Of a DNA stretch of 64,000 nucleotides, positions 39,045 to 48,514 are shown one piece after another. The stretch comes from Pseudomonas mangiferae (GTDB lineage: Bacteria; Pseudomonadota; Gammaproteobacteria; Pseudomonadales; Pseudomonadaceae): positions 62,001 to 126,000 of the forward strand of contig NZ_VJOY01000011.1 of the NCBI RefSeq assembly GCF_007109405.1, read 5' to 3'. The notes below the pieces were generated by a model. The model had not been told where the DNA came from. It made no database searches and saw only the letters and a list, made by a program, of their open reading frames with translations. The translations under genes and the position numbers were made by a program. Position 1 is the first letter of the stretch; every line of letters begins with the position of its first letter.

Positions 39045-39501
39045 GGCGAGCCCCGAGTAGGAAAAAAGGGTCGCCATGGTAGCGGCTTTCGCCCCGGGGT
39101 GGAGGCCATAGGGGCCTGAGCCGGGTATGTTCGAAGCCACTATCGATAGGCACTTTTATATAAGAACGCCGTTCGGATCGTCGCGGAACTTCGTTACAGG
39201 GGAAATAGTCTCGCTGACGCCGGTTTTTATAACGAGCGACTTTCTTATCTAGTAAGCGCAAGTTGGACGGTGCACGGCAGGGCTTATCACGGAAGTCTTT
39301 ATCGCCCTGCTATCACGTTTTTCTTCTTATAGAGGTACTTGCCTAAATAACCGTTGAAGAACAGTGATGATAAATACCCCTCGAGAACGGTCACGAGAGG
39401 AAAACAGACAAGCCGTTTTCTTATTTCCATCGGTCCATTCGGGCCCGGTCTTCTTCCGTCGTGCTGCTAGGCTGCGGGTTTTGCCTACGCAGGAGGACGC
39501 C
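39045..39501. other. Gene-free low-GC region
   Basis: A 457-bp gap. Much of about 39130-39440 is unusually AT-rich for this genome, with many TTATA/CTTAT/TTTTCTTCTTAT strings. No open frame with family resemblance is seen. It may hold promoters of the flanking divergent genes, or be a remnant of foreign DNA. The final part before the NUDIX gene is normal GC with AGGAGGA at 39490-39496. Confidence 0.45.
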
Positions 39502-39936
39502 ATGCAGGCATTCAACGGTTCCAAGCTCGCCCTGCTGCTGGCGGACCAGGTGCTGGTCTATCGCCGTGACGACAAGGCGGGCATTCCTTTCCCCGACCAC
39601 TGGGACCTGCCGGGTGGCGGGCGCGAGGGTGACGAGGACCCGGCCCAGTGCGCGCTGCGGGAGCTGGAGGAAGAGTTCGCCCTGCGCCTGGCGCCGGAGC
39701 GGCTGGTCTGGCAGCAGCGCTACGACGGGGTGCGGCCCCAGGCATTGCCCAGTTACTTCCTGGTGGGCGATCTCACCGCTGCCGAGGTGCAGGCGATCCG
39801 CTTCGGCGACGAGGGCCAGTACTGGACCCTGATGGCCATCGACGATTTCCTCGACCATCCCGACGCCGTGCCCTACCTGAAGGCCCGCCTGCGGGACTAC
39901 CTGGCGCAGCGCGGATCCGCCGGGGATCGGGGCTAG
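39502..39936 (+). CDS. NUDIX hydrolase
   Basis: A 144 aa protein with a NUDIX box starting at GGGREGDEDPAQCALRELEE (consensus Gx5Ex7REUxEExGU; the final Gly is replaced by Ala in EEFAL). It hydrolyses nucleoside diphosphates linked to another moiety; substrate unknown. The start has AGGAGGA 6 bases upstream. It is convergent with and overlaps the gamma-carbonic anhydrase gene by 4 bases. Confidence 0.9.
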   Translation: MQAFNGSKLALLLADQVLVYRRDDKAGIPFPDHWDLPGGGREGDEDPAQCALRELEEEFALRLAPERLVWQQRYDGVRPQALPSYFLVGDLTAAEVQAIRFGDEGQYWTLMAIDDFLDHPDAVPYLKARLRDYLAQRGSAGDRG

Positions 39937-40475
39937 CGGTCGTACCCCTCGGCCAGGTGCAGGTCCTTGAGCTTCACGTAGTTGCCGGCGGTGTAGGCGA
40001 AGAAGGCGCGTTCCTTGTCGGTCAGCGGGCGGGCCTGGCGGACCGGGCTGCCGACGTAGAGGTAGCCGCTTTCCAGGCGCTTGCCGGGCGGCACCAGGCT
40101 GCCGGCGCCGATGATCACCTCATCCTCCACCACCGCGCCGTCCATGACGATGCTGCCCATGCCCACCAGGATGCGGTTGCCCAGGGTGCAGCCGTGCAGG
40201 GTGACCTTGTGGCCCACGGTGACCTCGTCGCCGAGGGTCAGGGGGAAACCGTCGGAGTTGAACGGGCCGGCGTGGGTGATGTGCAGGACGCTGCCGTCCT
40301 GGATGCTGGTGCGCGCGCCGATGCGGATGCGCTGCATGTCGCCACGGATCACCGTCAGCGGCCAGACCGAGCTGTCGTCGCCCAGGGCGACGTCGCCGAT
40401 GACCACGGCGCTGGCGTCGACGAACACCCGTTCGCCGAGGGCGGGGGCGAGGCCCCGGTAAGTTCGAATCGTCAC
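39933..40475 (-). CDS. Gamma-class carbonic anhydrase-like hexapeptide protein (YrdA/PaaY type)
   Basis: A 180 aa left-handed beta-helix protein. The start is GTG 40475 with AGAGGTGG just upstream (MTIRTYRGLAPALG). Hexapeptide repeats run VVIGDVALGDDSSVWPLTVI to GNRILVGMGSIVMDGAVV. Zinc-ligand His are at VLHITHAG and EVTVGHKVTLHGC, as in gamma-CA proteins. Many YrdA homologues have weak or no measurable activity. It is divergent from prlC. Confidence 0.88.
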   Translation of the reverse strand: MTIRTYRGLAPALGERVFVDASAVVIGDVALGDDSSVWPLTVIRGDMQRIRIGARTSIQDGSVLHITHAGPFNSDGFPLTLGDEVTVGHKVTLHGCTLGNRILVGMGSIVMDGAVVEDEVIIGAGSLVPPGKRLESGYLYVGSPVRQARPLTDKERAFFAYTAGNYVKLKDLHLAEGYDR

Positions 40476-40598
40476 GATAGCCACCTCTCGAGCTGCGGGA
40501 GCGGTCGATTCTAAATTAAGATGCGCCTCCCGCACGGTGTGAAAACCTCTTCGGGTTGTGGTCACACCCCTCATGTTCCGTTTTTCCAGGTGACTGCC

Positions 40599-42647
40599 GT
40601 GACTGCCAGCAACCCCCTCCTGCAAGACTTCGACCTGCCGCCCTACGACGCCATCCGCCCGGAGCACGTGGAGCCGGCCATCCGCCACATCCTCGCTGAC
40701 AGCCGCGCGGCCCTCGCCCCGCTGCTGGACAGCCAGCGTGATACGCCCAGCTGGGACGGCCTGGTGCTGGCCCTGGACGAGATGGGCGCGCGCCTGGGCC
40801 GCGCCTGGAGCCCGGTGAGCCACCTCAATGCCGTGTGCAACGGCCCGGAACTGCGCGCCGCCTACGAGGCCTGCCTGCCGCTGCTGTCGGAATACTGGAC
40901 CGAGCTGGGGCAGAACCGCGCGCTGTTTCAGGCCTACGAGGCGCTGGCGAAGAGCCAGGCGGCGGCCGGCTTCGACGTGGCCCAGACCACCATCCTGGAA
41001 CACGCCCTGCGGGACTTCCGGCTGTCCGGCATCGACCTGCCGGAGGCCGAGCAGAAACGCTACGGCGACATCCAGATGAAGCTCTCCGAGCTGACCAGCA
41101 CCTTCTCCAACCAGCTGCTGGACGCCACCCAGGCCTGGACCAAGCAGGTCGCCGACGAGGCGAGCCTGGCCGGGCTCACCGACTCGGCCAAGGCGCAGAT
41201 GAAGCAGGCCGCCGAGGCCAAGGGCCTGGGCGGTTGGCTGATCACTCTGGAATTCCCCAGCTACTACGCGGTGATGACCTACGCCGACGACCGCGCCCTG
41301 CGCGAAGAGGTGTACGCCGCCTACTGCACCCGGGCCTCCGACCAGGGCCCCACCGCTGGCCGCTTCGACAACGGCCCGTTGATGGCGCAGATCCTCGACC
41401 TGCGCCAGGAACTGGCCGAGCTGCTGGGCTTTGCCAACTTCGCCGAGCTGAGCCTGGCCACCAAGATGGCCGACTCCAGCGAGCAGGTGCTGAACTTCCT
41501 CCGGGACCTGGCCCAGCGCAGCAAGCCGTTCGCCCAACAGGACCTGGCGGAGCTCAAGGCCTTCGCCGCCGAGCGCGGCTGCCCGGACCTGCAGAGTTGG
41601 GACGTGGGCTACTACAGCGAGAAGCTGCGGGAGCAGCGCTACAGCATTTCCCAGGAAGCCCTGCGCGCCTATTTCCCCATCGACAAGGTGCTCGGCGGGC
41701 TGTTCGCCATCGTGCAGAAGCTCTACGGCATCGAGATCGCCGAACTGCACGACTTCCCGCGCTGGCACCCGGACGTGCGGCTGTTCGAGATCCGCGAACA
41801 GGGCCAGCACGTCGGGCGCTTCTTCTTCGATCTCTACGCCCGCGCCAACAAGCGCGGCGGCGCGTGGATGGACGGCGCCCGGGACAAGCGCCGCACCGCC
41901 AGCGGCGAACTGGTGAGCCCGGTAGCCAACCTGGTGTGCAACTTCACCCCGCCGGTGGGCGACCAGCCGGCGCTGCTCACCCATGACGAGGTCACCACCC
42001 TGTTCCACGAGTTCGGCCATGGCCTGCACCACCTGCTGACCCGGGTCGAGCACGCCGGAGCCTCGGGCATCAACGGCGTCGCCTGGGACGCGGTGGAGCT
42101 GCCCAGCCAGTTCATGGAGAACTGGTGCTGGGAGCCGGAGGGCCTGGCGCTGATCTCCGGCCACTACCAGACCGGCGAGCCGCTGCCCCAGGATCTGCTG
42201 GACAAGATGCTGGCGGCGAAGAACTTCCAGTCCGGCCTGATGATGCTGCGCCAGCTGGAATTCTCCCTGTTCGACTTCGAGCTGCACGCCACCCACGGCG
42301 ACGGCCGCAGCGTGCTGGACGTGCTGGGGGCGATCCGCGACGAGGTGTCGGTGATGCCGCCGCCGACCTACAACCGCTTCCCCAACAGCTTCGCCCACAT
42401 CTTCGCCGGCGGGTACGCGGCGGGCTACTACAGCTACAAGTGGGCCGAGGTGCTGTCCGCCGACGCCTTCTCGCGGTTCGAGGAAGAGGGCGTGCTCAAC
42501 CCGCAGACCGGCCGCGCCTTCCGCGACGCGATCCTGGCCCGCGGCGGTTCCCAGGCGCCGACGGTGCTGTTCGCCGATTTCCGCGGCCGCGAGCCGCGCA
42601 TCGACGCGCTGCTGCGCCACCTCGGGCTGAGCGCGGAGGCGGCATGA
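40599..42647 (+). CDS. prlC: Oligopeptidase A (M3 metallopeptidase)
   Basis: Cytosolic zinc peptidase degrading signal-peptide remnants and short peptides. The start GTG 40599 follows AGGTGA and gives 682 aa, close to the 680 aa E. coli enzyme. The catalytic zinc motif HEFGHGLHH sits in VTTLFHEFGHGLHHLL, with the third-ligand Glu in the downstream AWDAVELPSQFMENW. YCTRASDQGP and MAGGYAAGYYSYKWAEV-type blocks (here FAGGYAAGYYSYKWAEV) are typical. It overlaps the next gene by 4 bases (ATGA), a coupling common in Pseudomonas. Confidence 0.97.
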   Translation: MTASNPLLQDFDLPPYDAIRPEHVEPAIRHILADSRAALAPLLDSQRDTPSWDGLVLALDEMGARLGRAWSPVSHLNAVCNGPELRAAYEACLPLLSEYWTELGQNRALFQAYEALAKSQAAAGFDVAQTTILEHALRDFRLSGIDLPEAEQKRYGDIQMKLSELTSTFSNQLLDATQAWTKQVADEASLAGLTDSAKAQMKQAAEAKGLGGWLITLEFPSYYAVMTYADDRALREEVYAAYCTRASDQGPTAGRFDNGPLMAQILDLRQELAELLGFANFAELSLATKMADSSEQVLNFLRDLAQRSKPFAQQDLAELKAFAAERGCPDLQSWDVGYYSEKLREQRYSISQEALRAYFPIDKVLGGLFAIVQKLYGIEIAELHDFPRWHPDVRLFEIREQGQHVGRFFFDLYARANKRGGAWMDGARDKRRTASGELVSPVANLVCNFTPPVGDQPALLTHDEVTTLFHEFGHGLHHLLTRVEHAGASGINGVAWDAVELPSQFMENWCWEPEGLALISGHYQTGEPLPQDLLDKMLAAKNFQSGLMMLRQLEFSLFDFELHATHGDGRSVLDVLGAIRDEVSVMPPPTYNRFPNSFAHIFAGGYAAGYYSYKWAEVLSADAFSRFEEEGVLNPQTGRAFRDAILARGGSQAPTVLFADFRGREPRIDALLRHLGLSAEAA

Positions 42648-42919
42648 GCGACGCCCCGCTGACCCCGCCCAAGCGCTTCATCGCCGGCGCCGTGTGCCCG
42701 GCGTGCAGCGCCATGGACACCATCCGCATGTGGAACGTGGACGGCGTGCCGCACCGCGAGTGCGTGACCTGCGGCTACGCCGACACCCTCAATGCCCAGG
42801 GCCAGTCGGTACCCCGGGAACTGCCCACCCGGGTCAACGCCGCGGCCCCCAAGGCACCGGCCGACCCCAAGGTGCAGCCGGTGCAGTTCTTTCCCAACCC
42901 CAAGCTGAAGAAGGACTGA
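42644..42919 (+). CDS. YheV-family zinc-ribbon protein
   Basis: A 91 aa protein with a four-Cys zinc ribbon (AVCPACSAMDTIRMW and RECVTCGYAD) and a basic tail (FFPNPKLKKD). The arrangement after prlC and the motif RFIAGAVCPACSAMD match the YheV family of unknown function. Translationally coupled to prlC. Confidence 0.88.
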   Translation: MSDAPLTPPKRFIAGAVCPACSAMDTIRMWNVDGVPHRECVTCGYADTLNAQGQSVPRELPTRVNAAAPKAPADPKVQPVQFFPNPKLKKD

Positions 42920-43250
42920 CCGGGCCTCGCCCGGTTCTCGCGTCGGGCCCGTCGGATGACGGGCCTGTACCGTCCTTTCGATGCGGTCGCCCACGCCTGG
43001 CAGGGCGCACCGTTCTCCCGAGCGACCGAAAAACGCCGCGGAGCCTGCCCGTTGTGTGCCCGCCGGCCGCGCTGGCCGGCGATTTCCCGCCCCGCCAGGG
43101 AAGTTGAACCTCCCGCTTTTGTAACCAGTCTTTACCAAGGCTGCCGCGCGTGGCGGATTGCCGCGGCGCTTGGCAATAGATAGCTCCCTAATAAACGCCG
43201 GGACGGTTCACGTCCCGCATCGACCGTGTTCGCCAGATAAGGTAGTGCCC
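42920..43250. other. Intergenic region before the gluconate dehydrogenase operon
   Basis: A 331-bp gap with no credible gene. A less GC-rich stretch at 43095-43200 (TTGAACCTCCCGCTTTTGTA, TAGATAGCTCCCTAATAAA) probably holds the operon promoter. GAACC (43107) and TC..T about 18 bases on loosely resemble an ECF-type promoter, but the match is weak. Confidence 0.35.
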
Positions 43251-44003
43251 ATGTCAGCCGACGACATCCTCGACTCGCGGCGCAGTTTCCTGCGCAAATC
43301 CCTCACCCTGATTCCGGTGGTCACCGTCGCCGGCAGCGGGATCGGCCTGGGCGCCGCGGTGGTGGCGGACCCGGCGCCGGCCCAGGCCAAGGCACGGGAC
43401 GAGGCGGCCCCGGCGGGCAGCGGCACGGCCTACCAGCCGGTGTTCTTCACCGCCGAGGAATGGGCCTTCGTCAACGCGGCGGTGGCGCGGCTGATCCCGG
43501 CCGACGCCACCGGCCCTGGCGCCCTGGAGGCCGGGGTGCCGGAATACATCGACCGGCAGCTCACCACGCCCTATGCCACCGGCGCCACCTGGTACATGCA
43601 GGGGCCCTTCGTCGCCGACGCCGCGCCTGAGTTCGGCTACCAGCTGCGCCTGGTGCCGCGGGACATCTACCGCCTGGGCATCGCCGCCGCCGACGACTGG
43701 TGCGGGCGCCAGTACGGCAAGCGCTTCGCCGAGCTGGACGCCGCCACCCAGGACCAGGCCCTAGGGCTGCTGGAAGCGGGCAAGGCCACGTTCGACGCGG
43801 TGCCGGCCAAGGTGTTCTTCTCCTACCTGCTGACCAACACCAAGGAAGGCTTCTTCTGCGACCCGATCCACGGCGGCAACAAGGGCCTGGTGGGCTGGAA
43901 GCTGGTGAACTTCCCCGGCGCCCGCGCCGATTTCATGGACTGGGTGGAGCGGGGCGAGCGCTACCCCATCCCGCCGGTGTCGATCCGCGGCGAGAGGGCC
44001 TGA
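43251..44003 (+). CDS. Gluconate 2-dehydrogenase-type small (gamma) subunit
   Basis: A 250 aa protein with a twin-arginine signal (SRRSFLRKSLTLIPVVTVAG) and the gluconate 2-dehydrogenase subunit 3 domain (FTAEEWAFVNAAVARLIPAD, EAGVPEYIDRQL, GFFCDPIHGGNKGLVGWKLV). This subunit carries the Tat signal that exports itself and the signal-less FAD subunit as a complex. First gene of a three-gene operon; the next start is 2 bases after its stop. Confidence 0.93.
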   Translation: MSADDILDSRRSFLRKSLTLIPVVTVAGSGIGLGAAVVADPAPAQAKARDEAAPAGSGTAYQPVFFTAEEWAFVNAAVARLIPADATGPGALEAGVPEYIDRQLTTPYATGATWYMQGPFVADAAPEFGYQLRLVPRDIYRLGIAAADDWCGRQYGKRFAELDAATQDQALGLLEAGKATFDAVPAKVFFSYLLTNTKEGFFCDPIHGGNKGLVGWKLVNFPGARADFMDWVERGERYPIPPVSIRGERA

Positions 44004-44005
44004 GC

Positions 44006-45790
44006 ATGGCGAACGCGATGAAGAAGGCCGACGTGGTGATCGTCGGCTTCGGCTGGACCGGGGCGATCATGGCCAAGGAACTCACCGAGGCCGGCCTGCA
44101 GGTGGTGGCCCTGGAGCGCGGGCCGATGCGCGACACCTACCCGGACGGCTCCTACCCCCAGGTGATCGACGAGCTCACCTACAGCATCCGCAAGAAACTC
44201 TTCCAGGACCTGTCCCGGGAAACCGTGACCATCCGCCATGGCCTCGACGACGTGGCGCTGCCGAACCGCCAGCTGGGTGCCTTCCTCCCCGGCGACGGGG
44301 TCGGCGGCGCCGGCCTGCACTGGTCCGGGGTGCACTTCCGGGTCGACCCGGTGGAATTGCGCCTGCGCAGCCACTACGAGGAACGCTACGGCAAGGGCTT
44401 CATCCCCGACGGCATGACCATCCAGGACTTCGGGGTCAGCTACGAGGAACTGGAGCCCTACTTCGACTTCGCCGAGAAGGTCTTCGGCACCTCCGGCCAG
44501 GCCTGGACGGTGAAGGGCGAGACCGTGGGCCAGGGCAGCGGCGGCAACCCCTTCGCGCCGGACCGCTCCGACCATTTCCCGCTGCCCTCGCAGAAAAACA
44601 CCTACTCCGCGCAGCTGTTCCAGCAGGCGGCGGCGGCGGTGGGCTACCACCCCTACAACCTGCCCTCGGCCAACACTTCCGGGCCCTACACCAACCCCTA
44701 CGGCGTGCAGATGGGCCCGTGCAACTTCTGCGGGTTCTGCAGCGGTTACGTCTGCTACATGTACTCCAAGGCCTCGCCCAACCTGAACATCCTGCCGGCC
44801 CTGCGCCAGGCGCCGAACTTCGAGCTGCGGCCCAATTCCCACGTGCTGCGGGTCAACCTGGACAGCAGCGGCAGCCGCGCCACCGGGGTGACCTACGTGG
44901 ACGCCCAGGGCCGCGAGGTGGAGCAGCCGGCGGACATCGTCATCCTCGGCGCCTTCCAGTTCCACAACGTGCGCCTGATGCTGCTCTCCGGCATCGGCAA
45001 GCCCTACGACCCGAAGACCGGGGACGGGGTGGTGGGGCGCAACTTCGCCTACCAGAACATGGCCACCATCAAGGCTTACTTCGACCAGGACGTGCACACC
45101 AACCCGTTCATCGGCGCCGGCGGCAACGGCGTGGCGGTGGACGACTTCAACGCCGACAACTTCGACCATGGCCCCCATGGCTTCGTCGGCGGTTCGCCGT
45201 TCTGGGTCAACCAGGCCGGCACCCGGCCCATCGGCGGCATCTCCAACCCGCCGGGCACCCCGGCCTGGGGCAGCGCCTGGAAGCGCGCCACCGCCGAGAA
45301 CTACACCCATCACCTGTCCATGGATGCCCACGGCGCCCACCAGTCGTACCGCGACAACTACCTGGACCTGGACCCCACCTACAAGGACGCCTACGGCCAG
45401 CCGTTGCTGCGCATGACCTTCGACTGGAAGGACAACGACATCCGCATGAACCAGTTCATGGTCGGGAAGGTGCGCCGCATCGCCGAGGCCATGAACCCCA
45501 AGGCCCTGGCGATCCTCGGCAAGCAGCCCGGCGACCGCTTCAACACCCAGAGCTACCAGACCACCCACCTCAACGGCGGGGCGATCATGGGCAGCGACCC
45601 GAAGACCAGCGCGGTGAACCGCTATCTGCAGAGCTGGGACGTGCACAACGTGTTCGTCCCCGGCGCCTCGGCGTTCCCCCAGGGGCTGGGCTACAACCCC
45701 ACCGGCCTGGTGGCGGCGCTGACCTACTGGGCCGCCCGGGCGATCCGCGAGCAGTACCTGAAGAACCCCGGCCCGCTGGTGCAGGCATGA
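44006..45790 (+). CDS. FAD-dependent catalytic subunit of gluconate-type dehydrogenase (GMC family)
   Basis: A 594 aa GMC oxidoreductase. FAD-binding VVIVGFGWTGAIMAKELTEA lies at the N-terminus, GDGVGGAGLHWSG follows, and the catalytic His region is HLNGGAIMGSDPK with the C-terminal FVPGASAFPQGLGYNPTGLV. A Cys cluster CNFCGFCSGYVC in mid-protein fits the iron-sulfur site known in this three-subunit dehydrogenase family. Oxidises gluconate, 2-ketogluconate or a similar sugar acid in the periplasm; the exact substrate is not readable. No own signal peptide, in line with co-export with the small subunit. Confidence 0.92.
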   Translation: MANAMKKADVVIVGFGWTGAIMAKELTEAGLQVVALERGPMRDTYPDGSYPQVIDELTYSIRKKLFQDLSRETVTIRHGLDDVALPNRQLGAFLPGDGVGGAGLHWSGVHFRVDPVELRLRSHYEERYGKGFIPDGMTIQDFGVSYEELEPYFDFAEKVFGTSGQAWTVKGETVGQGSGGNPFAPDRSDHFPLPSQKNTYSAQLFQQAAAAVGYHPYNLPSANTSGPYTNPYGVQMGPCNFCGFCSGYVCYMYSKASPNLNILPALRQAPNFELRPNSHVLRVNLDSSGSRATGVTYVDAQGREVEQPADIVILGAFQFHNVRLMLLSGIGKPYDPKTGDGVVGRNFAYQNMATIKAYFDQDVHTNPFIGAGGNGVAVDDFNADNFDHGPHGFVGGSPFWVNQAGTRPIGGISNPPGTPAWGSAWKRATAENYTHHLSMDAHGAHQSYRDNYLDLDPTYKDAYGQPLLRMTFDWKDNDIRMNQFMVGKVRRIAEAMNPKALAILGKQPGDRFNTQSYQTTHLNGGAIMGSDPKTSAVNRYLQSWDVHNVFVPGASAFPQGLGYNPTGLVAALTYWAARAIREQYLKNPGPLVQA

Positions 45791-45801
45791 GGAGGCTGGC
45801 C

Positions 45802-47133
45802 ATGAACCCGTTCACCGCAACCGCCCTCGCCCTGACCCTCGCCGGCCCGGCCCTCGCCGCGCAGCCTCCCGCGCCTGACGAGGGCGCCGATCCGGCGCTG
45901 ATCGTCCGCGGCGACTACCTGGCCCGTGCCGGCGACTGCGTCGCCTGCCACACCGCCAAGGGCGGCAAGCCGTTCGCCGGCGGGCTGCCCATGGAGACGC
46001 CCATCGGCACCCTGTATTCCACCAACATCACCCCGGACAAGACCGGCATCGGCGAGTACCGCTTCGAGGACTTCGACAAGGCGGTGCGCCACGGCATCGC
46101 CAAGGGCGGCGGCACCCTCTACCCGGCGATGCCGTACCCGTCCTACGCGCGCGTCAGCGACGAGGACATGCGCGCGCTGTACGCCTACTTCATGCATGGT
46201 GTGGAGCCGGTGGCCCAGGAAAACCGCGACAGCGACATCCCCTGGCCGCTGTCCATGCGCTGGCCCCTGGCGTTCTGGCGCTGGACCTTCGCGCCGAAGG
46301 TGGAAGCCTTCGTCCCCGCCCCCGGCCAGGACCCGGTGGTGGCCCGCGGTGCCTACCTGGTGGAAGGCCTCGGCCACTGCGGCGCATGCCATACCCCGCG
46401 CGCCTTCACCATGCAGGAGAAATCCCTCGATGCCGGCGACGGCGACGCCTTCCTCTCCGGCAGCGCGCCCCTGGAGGGCTGGATCGCCAAGAACCTGCGG
46501 GGCGATCACACCGACGGCCTCGGCAGCTGGAGCGAGGCGCAGCTGGTGGCCTTCCTCAAGACCGGTCGCAGCGAGCGCAGCGCGGTGTTCGGTGGGATGT
46601 CCGACGTGGTGGTGCACAGCATGCAGTACCTGCGCGACGACGACCTGCTGGCCATCGCCCGCTACCTCAAGTCGCTGCCCGCCCGGAACCCCCAGGACAC
46701 GCCCCACGCCTACGACCGCCAGGTGGCCGACGCCCTCTGGAAGGGCGACGACAGCCGTCCCGGCGCGGCCCTCTACCTGGACAACTGCGCCGCCTGCCAC
46801 CGCACCGACGGCCAGGGCTACGCCCGGGTATTCCCGGCCCTGGCCGGCAACCCGGTGGTGCAGACCGAGGACCCCAGTTCGCTGATCAGCCTGGTGCTCA
46901 AGGGCGGTACCCTGCCGGCCACCCACCAGGCGCCGTCCACCTTCACCATGCCGGCATTCGGCTGGCGCCTGAGCGACCAGCAGGTGGCCGAGGTGGTCAG
47001 CTTCATCCGCGGCAGCTGGGGCAACCGCGGCGCGGCGGTGAGCGCGCGAGACGTGGAGCGCCTGCGGGACGACGACTCCGCCCACACCTCCGGGGACGAC
47101 ATCGGCCAGGTGACCGACCACAGCGGCGGCTAG
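45802..47133 (+). CDS. Triheme cytochrome c subunit of gluconate-type dehydrogenase
   Basis: A 443 aa membrane-anchored cytochrome with three c-type heme motifs: CVACH (near residue 47), CGACH (near 195) and CAACH (near 332). A signal peptide covers MNPFTATALALTLAGPALA. It passes electrons from the FAD subunit to ubiquinone or an oxidase. ATG 45802 has GAGGAGG 6 bases upstream; ATG 45787 overlapping the previous stop is an alternative. The Ser/Asp-rich tail has no clear role. Confidence 0.93.
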   Translation: MNPFTATALALTLAGPALAAQPPAPDEGADPALIVRGDYLARAGDCVACHTAKGGKPFAGGLPMETPIGTLYSTNITPDKTGIGEYRFEDFDKAVRHGIAKGGGTLYPAMPYPSYARVSDEDMRALYAYFMHGVEPVAQENRDSDIPWPLSMRWPLAFWRWTFAPKVEAFVPAPGQDPVVARGAYLVEGLGHCGACHTPRAFTMQEKSLDAGDGDAFLSGSAPLEGWIAKNLRGDHTDGLGSWSEAQLVAFLKTGRSERSAVFGGMSDVVVHSMQYLRDDDLLAIARYLKSLPARNPQDTPHAYDRQVADALWKGDDSRPGAALYLDNCAACHRTDGQGYARVFPALAGNPVVQTEDPSSLISLVLKGGTLPATHQAPSTFTMPAFGWRLSDQQVAEVVSFIRGSWGNRGAAVSARDVERLRDDDSAHTSGDDIGQVTDHSGG

Positions 47134-47437
47134 CGCCAGCGGGTGCGTCTGGCGGCGGGTCGTGTCGAGCGCCGCCAAGGTGCGGGCTCATGCGGTCCCG
47201 GCGATGCGGGCTGGCGGGGATGCGCGGTGCTGGACGATGCGGCCGGAGGTCGGGGTAGTTCCAGTGACCCGTCTTGGACGCCCGCGCGACCAGGGCCCCC
47301 GCTGTGCCGGCATCGTGAAAGCGAGGGAAAGACGGCGGTCGTTGTCCGTTCGGCGCTATCGACGGGGTTTCTACCGTTAGCCGGCAAGACGCCCGGCGGG
47401 GTAGAGTGGCGCGACGTTCCGCTGTTCGAGTCGTGCC
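47134..47437. other. Gene-free gap
   Basis: 304 bp without a recognisable gene, repeat or clear terminator. It separates the dehydrogenase operon from the transporter gene and should contain the latter's promoter. Confidence 0.3.
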
Positions 47438-48436
47438 ATGTCCCGCCCGCGTTTCCTGCCCGATGGCTTCACCCTGACCCTGGTGGCGGTGGTCGCCCTC
47501 GCCAGCCTGCTGCCCTGCCAGGGCCGCGTGGCGGTGGCCTTCGACGGGCTCACCAACCTGGCCATCGGCCTGCTGTTCTTCCTCCACGGCGCCAAGCTGT
47601 CCCGGGAGGCCATCATCGCCGGCGCCACCCACTGGCGGCTGCACCTGCTGATCTTCGCCTGCACCTTCGTGCTGTTCCCGCTGATCGGCCTGGCCCTGCG
47701 ACCGCTGCTGGCGCCATGGGTCACCCCGGAGCTGTACGCCGGCATCCTCTACCTGTGCGCCTTGCCGGCCACCGTGCAGTCGGCCATTGCCTTCACCTCC
47801 CTGGCTCGTGGCAACATCCCGGCGGCCATCTGCAGTGCCTCGGCCTCCAGCCTGCTGGGGATCTTCCTCACCCCGCTGCTGGTGAGCCTGCTGCTGGACC
47901 TGCATGGCGAGGGCGGCTCGATGCTCGACGCCATGCTGAAGATCGTCCTGCAGTTGCTGGCGCCGTTCATCGCCGGGCAGATCGCCCGCCGCTGGATCGG
48001 CGCCTGGGTCGGGCGCAACAAGCACTGGCTGCGCTTCGTCGACCAGGGGTCGATCCTGCTGGTGGTCTACACCGCCTTCAGTGCGGCGGTGATCGAGGGC
48101 CTTTGGCACCAGGTGCCGCTGCCGGCGCTGCTGGCCCTGGTCCTGGCCTGCGGGTTGATCCTCGCCCTGGCCCTGGGCGCCACCACCGGGCTGGCGCGGC
48201 TGCTGGGTTTCCACAAGGAGGACGAGATCACCATCGTCTTCTGCGGCTCGAAGAAGAGCCTGGCCAGCGGCGTGCCCATGGCCCAGGTGCTGTTCGCCGG
48301 CGGCTCCATCGGCGCGGCGATCCTGCCGCTGATGCTGTTCCACCAGTTGCAGCTGATGGTCTGCGCGGTGCTCGCCCAGCGCTACGCGCGGCGGTCCGAC
48401 GCGCCGTTGCCGGTCGAGGCGACCGCGCGGTCCTGA
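47438..48436 (+). CDS. Bile acid:sodium symporter-like transporter (SBF-like, YfeH type)
   Basis: A 332 aa protein with about ten membrane segments. Family features are FDGLTNLAIGLLFFLHGAKL near the N-terminus, CALPATVQSAIAFTSLARGN and the C-terminal FCGSKKSLASGVPMAQVLF. This is the SBF-like (PF13593-type) branch, found widely in bacteria with no proven substrate in most cases. It stands alone between two unrelated genes. Confidence 0.88.
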   Translation: MSRPRFLPDGFTLTLVAVVALASLLPCQGRVAVAFDGLTNLAIGLLFFLHGAKLSREAIIAGATHWRLHLLIFACTFVLFPLIGLALRPLLAPWVTPELYAGILYLCALPATVQSAIAFTSLARGNIPAAICSASASSLLGIFLTPLLVSLLLDLHGEGGSMLDAMLKIVLQLLAPFIAGQIARRWIGAWVGRNKHWLRFVDQGSILLVVYTAFSAAVIEGLWHQVPLPALLALVLACGLILALALGATTGLARLLGFHKEDEITIVFCGSKKSLASGVPMAQVLFAGGSIGAAILPLMLFHQLQLMVCAVLAQRYARRSDAPLPVEATARS

Positions 48437-48479
48437 ACCGTTCGGCGGCTGGGCTTGTGGCGAGGGGATGTCACTAATA

Positions 48480-48495
48480 CTGTATATGCGAACAG
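48480..48495. promoter_or_regulatory. LexA (SOS) box
   Basis: CTGTATATGCGAACAG fits the LexA consensus CTGT-N8-ACAG exactly at both half-sites with an AT-rich left spacer. It sits 19 bases before the radical SAM ATG, where LexA would block transcription. The neighbouring TACTGTATAT could also serve as a -10 region. Confidence 0.8.
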
Positions 48496-48514
48496 TATCG
48501 GTGGAGCGTCCCAG

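Noticed and set aside
39933-42620. A very long open frame antisense to prlC (about 895 codons)
   Set aside because: Only its last 181 codons encode a real protein (gamma-carbonic anhydrase); the rest is the GC-driven shadow of prlC on the other strand.
43961-45646. Minus-strand open frame of 561 codons opposite the GMC dehydrogenase
   Set aside because: No start signals or recognisable domain, and the opposite strand encodes a full-length enzyme with motifs.
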